A program made the position numbers and the translations under genes. A stretch of 5,186 nt of DNA, taken from positions 1-5,186 of the forward strand of contig JAETTR010000105.1 in NCBI GenBank assembly GCA_021768985.1, written 5' to 3'. Positions within the stretch are counted from its first letter, which is position 1, and each line of letters opens with the position of its first letter. The DNA comes from Bacillota bacterium. Lineage in GTDB: Bacteria > Bacillota > Clostridia > Christensenellales > Borkfalkiaceae. The notes below the pieces were generated by a model. It did no database searches and was not told the DNA's origin. It worked only from the letters and a program-made list of their open reading frames with translations. Below are positions 1 through 4,090 of the stretch, piece after piece.

Positions 1-551
1 AACCCAAGTGGTATATTCTGCACACCTATTCCGGTTACGAAACCATGGTGCGCGAAAGCCTGTTGCGCTTAATCGAAAACAACAACCTGAGCGACATGAT
101 CACCGACGTGAAGATTCCGACCGAACAGACCATCGAAGAGAAGGCGAACGGAAAGAAGAAGGTCGTCGAGCGCAAGCTGTTGCCCTGCTACGTGTTTATC
201 AAAATGATCTATACCAACCAGATCTGGTATCTGGTGACGAATACGCGCGGGGTCACGGGGTTCTGCGGTCCGCAGGGTCGCCCGATTCCCATGAAGGAAG
301 AGGAGATCCGCAAAATGCGGTTGGAGGAATTCGTCGCCGACGCCGACTTCAAGGCGGGCGATAAGGTGAGCATCGACAACGGTCCGCTCGAAGGGTTTAT
401 CGGAACGATTACCGAGGCGAACGACTCCACGCAGCGCGCGAAGGTGAATATCGTCATGTTCGGCCGTCAGCAGGAAGTGGAAGTCGAATACGTTCAGATG
501 CAAAAGGTATCCGAAACGGCGATCGAAGTTCCCGCCGAATCGGAAGAATAA
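1..551 (+). CDS. nusG: Transcription elongation/antitermination factor NusG (5' end cut off)
   Basis: NusG binds RNA polymerase and modulates pausing, Rho termination and transcription-translation coupling. The frame is open from base 3, and the first visible residues, PKWYILHTYSGYE, match the N-terminal start of NusG, so only a few codons lie outside the window. The visible 182 residues contain the NGN domain (about 1-110, with the VTGF signature) and a KOW domain (about 119-145, with GDKV and NGPLEGFIGTI), followed by the typical VNIVMFGRQQEVEVEY strand. Two details stand out. The usually invariant PGY before the central strand reads PCY (Cys at visible residue 62), and an acidic tail of about 12 residues (ending ESEE) extends past the usual end. 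It lies upstream of rplK, as in most bacteria. The identification is secure; the true start is not visible. Confidence 0.96.
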   Translation, partial: PKWYILHTYSGYETMVRESLLRLIENNNLSDMITDVKIPTEQTIEEKANGKKKVVERKLLPCYVFIKMIYTNQIWYLVTNTRGVTGFCGPQGRPIPMKEEEIRKMRLEEFVADADFKAGDKVSIDNGPLEGFIGTITEANDSTQRAKVNIVMFGRQQEVEVEYVQMQKVSETAIEVPAESEE

Positions 552-676
552 AAACTTCCGCGAGGAAGGTTGCCTTCCGCTGCGGAATACAATCCGCCGC
601 ATACTTGCGGCTTGCCGACTTGGGATAGACGGGCTTAGAGCTCCTGCAACTCAATCGAAGCAAAACAGTTACGAGC

Positions 677-713
677 TCACGACGATTTGTTTTTGCAAAA
701 ACAAATCGTGTGA
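677..713. repeat. Long palindrome, perfect over 28 bp
   Basis: Bases 682-709 are a perfect palindrome with arms ACGATTTGTTTTTG and CAAAAACAAATCGT. Outside it, TCAC (677-680) pairs with GTGA (710-713) if G681 is bulged. In RNA this gives a long hairpin with a very small loop; in DNA it is a large dyad. It is followed by GAATAAATA, not a T run, so it is not a normal intrinsic terminator. It overlaps by two bases the GAGCTC arm at 673-678, so the upstream hairpin and this one may compete. Role unknown: processing site, transcription pause or protein operator are all possible. Confidence 0.75.
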
Positions 714-718
714 ATAAA

Positions 719-768
719 TATGTGGGAGAGGCGGAAAATCTCAGTCGCCGCCTTGCAAAAACCACGTA
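719..768 (+). promoter_or_regulatory. Candidate L1-binding operator in the rplK-rplA mRNA leader
   Basis: Two stems are separated by an asymmetric internal loop. The outer stem pairs TATGTGG (719-725) with CCACGTA (762-768). The 5' loop side is GA (726-727). The inner stem pairs GAGGCGG (728-734) with CCGCCTT (748-754) around a 13-base loop, with G-T wobbles at 728/754 and 721/766. The 3' loop side is the A-rich GCAAAAA (755-761). Known L1 operators mimic the L1 site of 23S rRNA with just such a short GA side facing a longer A-rich side. The outer stem ends on the first base of the AGGAGG ribosome binding site (768-773), so bound L1 could block initiation at rplK. Pairing is seen; L1 binding is inferred from family knowledge and position. 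Confidence 0.5.
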
Positions 769-781
769 GGAGGAATTTAAC

Positions 782-1207
782 ATGGCAAAGAAAATTACCG
801 CAGTCGTTAAATTGCAGCTTCCCGCCGGTAAGGCGACCCCGGGTCCCCCTGTAGGTTCGACCCTCGGTCCCCACGGAATCAACATTCCGGGCTTTACCAA
901 GGAATTCAACGCAAAAACGGCAGGACAGGAAGGGCTGATCATTCCCGTCGTGATGACCATCTATCAGGACCGTTCGTTCACGTTCGTTCTGAAAACGCCG
1001 CCCGCGCCCGTGCTGATCAAAAAGGCGCTCGGGCTCGAATCCGCCAGCGCGACCCCGAACAAGACGAAGGTCGGCAAGCTGACGAAGGCGCAGGTCGAGG
1101 AAATCGCGAAGATGAAGATGCCCGATTTGAACTGCTCCACGCTCGAGAGCGCGATGAGCATGATCAAAGGCACCGCACGCAGTATGGGCGTGACGGTAGA
1201 GGAATAA
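782..1207 (+). CDS. rplK: 50S ribosomal protein L11
   Basis: L11 forms the base of the ribosomal stalk with the 1070 region of 23S rRNA, contacts elongation factors, and is needed for stringent-factor activation. The 141 residues are the normal length. The start is fixed by MAKKI and by AGGAGG at 768-773, eight bases upstream. The N-terminal domain (about 1-70) has KLQLPAGKATPGPPVG and ends in DRSFTFVLKTPPAPVLIKKA. The C-terminal RNA-binding domain (about 75-141) has PNKTKVGKLTKAQVEEIA and the GTARSMGV signature. An oddity is that the stretch usually close to GPALGQxGVNIMxFCKAFN reads GSTLGPHGINIPGFTKEFN, with Ser at position 26 where proline is the rule in the thiostrepton-contacting helix. 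It lies 18 bases ahead of rplA and is almost certainly cotranscribed with it. Confidence 0.98.
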   Translation: MAKKITAVVKLQLPAGKATPGPPVGSTLGPHGINIPGFTKEFNAKTAGQEGLIIPVVMTIYQDRSFTFVLKTPPAPVLIKKALGLESASATPNKTKVGKLTKAQVEEIAKMKMPDLNCSTLESAMSMIKGTARSMGVTVEE

Positions 1208-1225
1208 GGGGAGGTAGAAAGATTT

Positions 1226-1915
1226 ATGAAATACGGTAAGAAATATGCCGAGAGCATCAAATCCTACGACCGCTCCAAGGCTTACGATTCGCAGGAAGCG
1301 ATCGCTCTCGTACTGAACAACGCAAAGGCGAAATTCGACGAAACCATCGAGCTTCACGTCCGTCTGGGCATCGATCCCCGTCAGGCGGATCAGCAGGTCC
1401 GCGGCGTGCTCGTGCTCCCCAACGGTACCGGTAAAACGAAGAAAGTGCTCGTCATCGCAAAGGGCGAGCGTGCGGACGCGGCGCAGGCGGCGGGCGCGGA
1501 CTTCGTCGGCGCGGAAGAAATGATCCAGAAGATCCAGACGGAGAACTGGTTCGATTTCGACGTTATGATCACCACCCCCGACATGATGGGCGTCGTCGGC
1601 CGTATCGGTCGTCTTCTCGGACCCAAGGGCTTGATGCCCAACCCCAAGTCGGGTACGGTCACGATGGACGTCGCGCGCGCGGTTGCCGAAGTGAAAGCAG
1701 GTAAGGTCGAATACCGTTTGGACAAGACGGCGATCATCCACTGCCCGATCGGCAAGAAGAGCTTCGGCACGGAAAAGGTGCTCGAAAACTTCAACGCGCT
1801 GATGGACGCGATCGTCAAGGCGAAACCCGCCGCGGCGAAGGGACAGTACGTAAAGAGCGTGACCCTAACGAGTACGATGGGTCCCGGCGTCAAAGTAAAT
1901 TACAACAAAATTTAA
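1226..1915 (+). CDS. rplA: 50S ribosomal protein L1
   Basis: L1 binds helices 76-78 of 23S rRNA at the E-site stalk and helps release deacylated tRNA. In many bacteria it also represses its own operon by binding a leader mimic of that rRNA site. The 229 residues are of standard length. The start ATG follows GGGGAGG (1208-1214) by 11 bases. The signature LLGPKGLMPNPKSGTVT is at about 130-146. Domain I residue Phe37 and the C-terminal TMGPG (217-221) are present; Thr217 and Met218 are among the residues known to contact RNA in this family. The two-domain order (I, II at about 68-160, then back to I) fits. It ends inside the left arm of a dyad that carries the rplJ promoter. Confidence 0.98.
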   Translation: MKYGKKYAESIKSYDRSKAYDSQEAIALVLNNAKAKFDETIELHVRLGIDPRQADQQVRGVLVLPNGTGKTKKVLVIAKGERADAAQAAGADFVGAEEMIQKIQTENWFDFDVMITTPDMMGVVGRIGRLLGPKGLMPNPKSGTVTMDVARAVAEVKAGKVEYRLDKTAIIHCPIGKKSFGTEKVLENFNALMDAIVKAKPAAAKGQYVKSVTLTSTMGPGVKVNYNKI

Positions 1916-1961
1916 CAGAACGCCGCAAAATCGCTTGACGGTTTTGCCGCAGTCTGTTAAA
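1911..1961. repeat. Imperfect dyad spanning the rplA stop and rplJ promoter
   Basis: TTTAACAGA (1911-1919) is the exact reverse complement of TCTGTTAAA (1953-1961). Inside, GCAAAATCG (1925-1933) pairs with CGGTTTTGC (1939-1947), with one G-T wobble, around a CTTGA loop. The left arm contains the rplA stop codon. The right arm contains most of the rplJ -10 box, and the -35 box spans the loop and inner stem. Only transcripts reading through from rplA could form this hairpin; those starting at the rplJ promoter could not. No T run follows, so it does not look like an intrinsic terminator. It may be a protein operator or an mRNA 3' stabiliser. Confidence 0.65.
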
Positions 1962-1963
1962 AT
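1935..1963 (+). promoter_or_regulatory. Extended -10 promoter for rplJ-rplL
   Basis: TTGACG (1935-1940), a 17-base spacer, then TAAAAT (1958-1963), preceded by TGT, which gives an extended -10 (TGn). This is a near-ideal vegetative sigma promoter. Transcription should begin near 1970, just before the first base-paired strand of the L10 leader. An internal promoter here lets rplJ-rplL be made at a different level from rplK-rplA, which suits the several copies of L7/L12 per ribosome. Start site not measured. Confidence 0.8.
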
Positions 1964-1969
1964 AGCAAA

Positions 1970-2020
1970 GTAAACCGCAGACAACGGGTGCGCAACGCTT
2001 AATATCCCGTCGAGGTTACG
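1970..2020 (+). promoter_or_regulatory. L10 leader: L10(L12)4-binding domain of the rplJ mRNA
   Basis: The sequence matches the conserved L10 leader pattern: ACCGCAGACAACGGGTGCGC, then CTTAATATCCCGTCGAGG. Pairings seen are AACC (1973-1976) with GGTT (2014-2017), ACGGG (1984-1988) with CCCGT (2006-2010), and a small GCG-CAA-CGC hairpin (1990-1998). The unpaired AGACA and TTAATAT segments are the conserved kink-turn-like parts bound by the L10(L12)4 complex in known examples. When the complex binds, the lower stem is held and the downstream terminator can form. This is autogenous repression of rplJ-rplL, as known in Bacillus subtilis. Confidence 0.9.
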
Positions 2021-2057
2021 AGTTTTTGCATTGTATTACGCAAGCTCCGTATCCTCG
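2011..2057 (+). promoter_or_regulatory. Antiterminator of the rplJ leader
   Basis: CGAGG (2011-2015) pairs with CCTCG (2053-2057). After a T-T mismatch, TACG (2017-2020) pairs with CGTA (2048-2051). AG (2021-2022) can then pair with CT (2045-2046) across a bulged C. The left strand is shared with the closing stem of the L10-binding domain and the right strand with the 5' arm of the terminator. The two states are therefore mutually exclusive: free leader gives antitermination, L10-bound leader gives termination. The pairing is seen directly; the switching is inferred from the known family mechanism. Confidence 0.75.
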
Positions 2058-2076
2058 CGGTACGGAGCTTTTATTT
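2042..2076 (+). terminator. Intrinsic terminator (attenuator) in the rplJ leader
   Basis: AAGCTCCGTA (2042-2051) is the exact reverse complement of TACGGAGCTT (2061-2070). The 9-base loop is followed by a T-rich tail, TTTTATTT, over 2069-2076. It lies about 50 bases before rplJ and behind its promoter, so it is an attenuator, not an end-of-operon terminator. It would also act on read-through from rplA. Confidence 0.88.
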
Positions 2077-2108
2077 CCCTTCGGGGAATCGAATCGGCGC
2101 GGAAGCGC
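2075..2108 (+). promoter_or_regulatory. Two tetraloop hairpins in the rplJ 5' UTR
   Basis: TTCCC-TTCG-GGGAA (2075-2088) is a perfect hairpin with a C(UUCG)G tetraloop, among the most stable known. GCGC-GGAA-GCGC (2097-2108) is a second hairpin with a GNRA-type loop. They sit between the attenuator tail and the ribosome binding site (ACGGAGGT, 2112-2119) and only exist in read-through transcripts. They may shield the 5' end or keep the ribosome binding site open. Role inferred only. Confidence 0.6.
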
Positions 2109-2123
2109 TTTACGGAGGTAACC

Positions 2124-2621
2124 ATGTCGGAAAATTTTGAAGCAAAAAAGGTTTTGGTCGAAGAGATCAAGATCAAGATTCAGGCAAGCAAGTCCGTCGT
2201 GCTCGCTCACTACGACCGCCTTACCGTTTCGGAAGTTACCGATCTGCGCGGCAAGTTCAGAAACGCGTCCTGCGAGTACAAGGTGTATAAAAACACGTTG
2301 GTGCGCAAGGCGTTCGAAGAACTCGGCGTAAAGGATTTCGATAACGATCTGAACGGCGCGACGGCTTTCGTTTTCTGCCCCGACGAAACGAGCGGTTGCT
2401 CGATTATCGCCAAGGCGGTCAAGGAAAATCCCGTCCTCGACACCAAGCTCGTTCCCAAGAGCGCGTACGTCAACGGCGCTTACGTGGACGCGGCGGGCGT
2501 CAAGAAGCTTGCGGCAATCCCTTCGAGAGAGGTATTGATCGCAAAAATGCTCGGGTGCTTGCAGGCTCCCATTGCGAATTTCGCTTACGTGTTAAAAGCG
2601 ATCGCGGACCAAAAATCTTAA
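2124..2621 (+). CDS. rplJ: 50S ribosomal protein L10
   Basis: L10 anchors L7/L12 dimers to the ribosomal stalk base and, as L10(L12)4, represses its own mRNA. I take ATG at 2124: it follows ACGGAGGT (2112-2119) at the right spacing and gives a 165-residue protein of normal length. A frame-consistent TTG at 2031 would run the coding region through the attenuator and is rejected. The N-terminal rRNA-binding part (about 1-130) shows LTVSEVTDLRGKFR (33-46) and the conserved KVYKNTLVRKAFEE (53-66). Near 132-150, IPSREVLIAKMLGCLQAPI matches the usual LPSRE...LLG..QAP segment. The C-terminal helix that carries L7/L12 dimers is the last part of the protein and looks short. It is followed 21 bases later by rplL. 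Confidence 0.97.
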   Translation: MSENFEAKKVLVEEIKIKIQASKSVVLAHYDRLTVSEVTDLRGKFRNASCEYKVYKNTLVRKAFEELGVKDFDNDLNGATAFVFCPDETSGCSIIAKAVKENPVLDTKLVPKSAYVNGAYVDAAGVKKLAAIPSREVLIAKMLGCLQAPIANFAYVLKAIADQKS

Positions 2622-2642
2622 AAATTATCGGAGGTTAAAAAA

Positions 2643-3014
2643 ATGGACGTTCAGAAATTGATTGAAGAAGTAAAGAGCATGACGGTTGTCGAGCTCAACG
2701 AACTTGTAAAAGCGCTCGAAGAGGAGTTCGGCGTAAGCGCGGCGGCTCCCGTAGCGGTTGCAGGCGCGGCAGGTGCGGCGGAGGCTGCTCCCGCGGAAGA
2801 GGAAAAGACGGAGTTCAACATCGTTCTCAAAGAGATCGGTGCGAACAAGATCGCCGTCATCAAGGCGGTTCGCGAATTCACGGGTCTCGGACTCGCGGAA
2901 GCGAAGAAAGCGGTCGAGAGCCTCGGCGTGCTGAAAGAAGCGGTTCCCAAGGCGGACGCGGAAGCGGCTCTTGCAAAGCTGAAAGAAGCCGGCGCGGTTG
3001 CCGAACTGCAATAA
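2643..3014 (+). CDS. rplL: 50S ribosomal protein L7/L12
   Basis: L7/L12 is the multi-copy stalk protein that recruits and activates the translation GTPases. The start follows GGAGGT (2630-2635) by seven bases. The 123 residues split into the dimerisation domain (1-30, MTVVELNELVKALEEEFG), an Ala/Pro/Gly-rich hinge (about 31-54) and the globular C-terminal domain (about 55-123). The factor-binding helix is conserved: GANKIAVIKAVREFTGLGL (66-84), with Lys69, Ile73, Lys74 and Arg77. Two parts are unusual: VESLGVLKEAVPK (91-103) where VEgAPkxvKEGVsK is usual, and an end AGAVAELQ in place of AGAkVElK. It is the last gene before a strong terminator; rpoB does not follow. Confidence 0.98.
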   Translation: MDVQKLIEEVKSMTVVELNELVKALEEEFGVSAAAPVAVAGAAGAAEAAPAEEEKTEFNIVLKEIGANKIAVIKAVREFTGLGLAEAKKAVESLGVLKEAVPKADAEAALAKLKEAGAVAELQ

Positions 3015-3024
3015 TTTCAAAAAC

Positions 3025-3055
3025 AAAAAACCGCAGGCGTGCCTGCGGTTTTTTT
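3025..3055 (+). terminator. Intrinsic terminator after rplL
   Basis: CCGCAGGC (3031-3038) and GCCTGCGG (3041-3048) form a GC-rich stem. A six-A run on the left (3025-3030) can pair with part of the seven-T run (3049-3055). It starts about 10 bases past the rplL stop and marks the end of the ribosomal cluster transcript. Confidence 0.95.
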
Positions 3056-3079
3056 CTTGCGGTTTTTCCGTAATTCCCG

Positions 3080-3103
3080 TAAATTATGGTGCCTTATAAT
3101 TTA
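3080..3103. repeat. AT-rich inverted repeat upstream of the beta-helix gene promoter
   Basis: TAAATTAT (3080-3087) and ATAATTTA (3096-3103) are exact reverse complements with an 8-base spacer, GGTGCCTT. The repeat ends eight bases before the TTGACA of the next promoter, a good place for an operator or activator site. It also contains a perfect TATAAT (3095-3100), but no -35 box is in register, so I do not call a second promoter. Confidence 0.5.
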
Positions 3104-3110
3104 TAACTGT

Positions 3111-3139
3111 TTGACATACGGCGGAAATTGAGATAGAAT
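3111..3139 (+). promoter_or_regulatory. Promoter of the beta-helix gene
   Basis: A consensus TTGACA (3111-3116), a 17-base spacer and TAGAAT (3134-3139) make a near-consensus vegetative promoter. Transcription would start near 3146, giving a leader of about 54 bases before the ATG at 3200. The gene therefore has its own promoter downstream of the rplL terminator. Confidence 0.8.
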
Positions 3140-3156
3140 ATTAGCAATTATTACGC

Positions 3157-3203
3157 GAGGAGAAATGTTTTCCGAAACAAAGATCGGAAAACGCAGGATA
3201 TGA
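3157..3203 (+). promoter_or_regulatory. Unusual translation leader: distant ribosome binding site, hairpin and 12-codon open frame
   Basis: GAGGAG (3157-3162) is the only good Shine-Dalgarno match, but it lies 37 bases before the ATG at 3200. In between, GTTTTCCGA (3167-3175) and TCGGAAAAC (3184-3192) form a perfect 9-bp hairpin with an 8-base loop. If the hairpin is folded, the effective spacing drops to about 11 bases. Alternatively, ATG at 3165 opens a 12-codon frame (MFSETKIGKRRI) whose TGA (3201-3203) overlaps the gene start as ATGA, a layout typical of translational coupling. The spacing from GAGGAG to that ATG is only two bases, which is short. Both models are inference. Confidence 0.5.
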
Positions 3204-4051
3204 ATCTGATCGAAAACAAGAACTTTCCCTGCGAGCGCGATTTGTACGGCGCAGACGGCGTGCATTTAAAGAATTGCACCTTTCAGGGCGTCGAGGACGG
3301 CGAATCCGCTTTGAAGGAGGCGAAGAACGTCATTCTCGAAGACTGTAAAATGGATTTGCGGTATCCGTTGTGGCACGATCGGAACGTGGAACTGCGGCGC
3401 GTTGTCATGACGGAGAACTGCCGCGCCGCGCTCTGGTATACCGAGGAGGTCCGCATTGCGGACAGTATGCTCGGCGGCATCAAGGCGCTCCGCGAATGCG
3501 CCGATATTTCGATTGCGGACACGGAAATCGTTTCCCCCGAGTTCGGGTGGAAGAGCCGCGGCGTTGCTTTGAAACATTGCAAGCTCGCGAGCGAATATCT
3601 CTTTCTGATGGCGCGCGATTTAAAGCTCGACCGCGTCGATTTCAAGGGCAAATATTCCTTCCAGTACGTCGAAAACGTCACGATCGAAAACAGCGTGCTC
3701 GACACAAAGGACGCTTTCTGGCACGCGAAGAATGTAACGGTGAAAAACTCCGTCGTGAAAGGGGAATATCTCGGCTGGTATTCGGAAAATCTCACGTTTA
3801 TCGGCTGTAAAATTATCGGCACCCAACCGCTTTGCTACTGCAAAAATCTGAAGCTCGTGGATTGCGAAACGGAAGGCACGGATTTCTCCTTTGAATATTC
3901 CGACGTGGACGCGGAAATCAGAGGGGAGATTCTGTCGGTCAAGAATCCGCGCTCGGGCAGAATCGTCGCCGATAAAATCGGCGAGCTGATCTATACGGAC
4001 GACAGCAAGTACGAATGCCGTTGCATCGTAATTCAAACGAATGCGGCGTAA
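3200..4051 (+). CDS. DUF3737-like right-handed beta-helix protein
   Basis: The function is not known. The 283-residue protein has no signal peptide or membrane segment that I can see, so it is probably cytoplasmic. It is built of repeats: a polar residue followed by V/L/I recurs at 43, 62, 83, 102, 121, 140, 159, 178, 197, 216 and 235, a spacing of 19 residues in all but one case. Each unit has the form NVxIxNSxxxG with an aromatic stretch (LWH, LWY, FQY, FWH, GWY, CYC, FEY) before the next. That is the mark of a right-handed parallel beta-helix. Whole blocks such as MTENCRAALWY, ALREC, SPEFGWKS, KYSFQYVEN and KGEYLGWYSEN recall the DUF3737 family from memory. The start at 3200 gives MNLIENKNFPCERDLYG, as in that family; no other start codon lies in frame between the upstream stop at 3134 and 3200. 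It is a single-gene transcript between two terminators. Confidence 0.8.
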   Translation: MNLIENKNFPCERDLYGADGVHLKNCTFQGVEDGESALKEAKNVILEDCKMDLRYPLWHDRNVELRRVVMTENCRAALWYTEEVRIADSMLGGIKALRECADISIADTEIVSPEFGWKSRGVALKHCKLASEYLFLMARDLKLDRVDFKGKYSFQYVENVTIENSVLDTKDAFWHAKNVTVKNSVVKGEYLGWYSENLTFIGCKIIGTQPLCYCKNLKLVDCETEGTDFSFEYSDVDAEIRGEILSVKNPRSGRIVADKIGELIYTDDSKYECRCIVIQTNAA

Positions 4052-4060
4052 TATAAAGAC

Positions 4061-4089
4061 GCCCCGCTTATAAGGCGGGGCAATATTTT
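4061..4089. terminator. Shared convergent terminator
   Basis: GCCCCGC (4061-4067) and GCGGGGC (4075-4081) form a strong stem around TTATAAG. On the + strand AATATTTT follows; on the - strand GTCTTTATAT follows. Both tails are only moderately T-rich, but the position between two convergent genes (stops at 4051 on + and 4091 on -) supports use in both directions. Confidence 0.8.
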
Positions 4090-4090
4090 G

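Larger units (their letters stand above)
552..781 (+). other. Structured intergenic leader between nusG and rplK
   Basis: These 230 bases hold no gene but many inverted repeats. There is GGAAGG-TTG-CCTTCC at 564-578, which overlaps TTCCGC-T-GCGGAA at 575-587. TTCCGC also occurs at 556-561, so these pairings exclude one another. Further repeats are GCCGC-ATACTT-GCGGC at 596-611, GAGCTC at 638-643 facing GAGCTC at 673-678 (with an inner AACT/AGTT pair), a long palindrome centred on 695/696, and a two-stem element at 719-768. I see no convincing promoter: TTGCAA (693-698), 16 bases, TAAATA (715-720) is the best candidate and is weak. The region is probably the mRNA leader or an internal control region for rplK-rplA. 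The functional reading is inference except for the structures themselves. Confidence 0.6.

Noticed and set aside
620..680. tRNA-like stretch between nusG and rplK
   Set aside because: The GAGCTC arms and an apparent stem suggested a cloverleaf, but there is no T-loop GTTCRA sequence, no proper acceptor stem and no CCA.
612..720. Promoter for rplK in the leader
   Set aside because: Best pairs, TTGCCG (612-617) with TTAGAG and TTGCAA (693-698) with TAAATA, match the consensus poorly. The gene is more likely transcribed from upstream of nusG or from a site I cannot see.
677..1741. A 354-residue open frame on the - strand
   Set aside because: It lies antisense to rplK and rplA, which are certain, and its protein is low-complexity Arg/Asp/Leu-rich, as expected of a shadow frame in GC-rich coding sequence.
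1916..1960. Intrinsic terminator after rplA
   Set aside because: The hairpin is real but is followed by AAATAGC, not a T run. I list it as a dyad instead.
2031..2123. Upstream TTG start extending rplJ by 31 residues
   Set aside because: The extension runs through the attenuator hairpin, has no ribosome binding site and no likeness to L10. ATG at 2124 has ACGGAGGT at the proper distance.
3095..3100. Second promoter with a perfect TATAAT upstream of the beta-helix gene
   Set aside because: No -35-like hexamer lies 16-18 bases upstream and there is no TGn before it; TTGACA/TAGAAT further downstream is far better.
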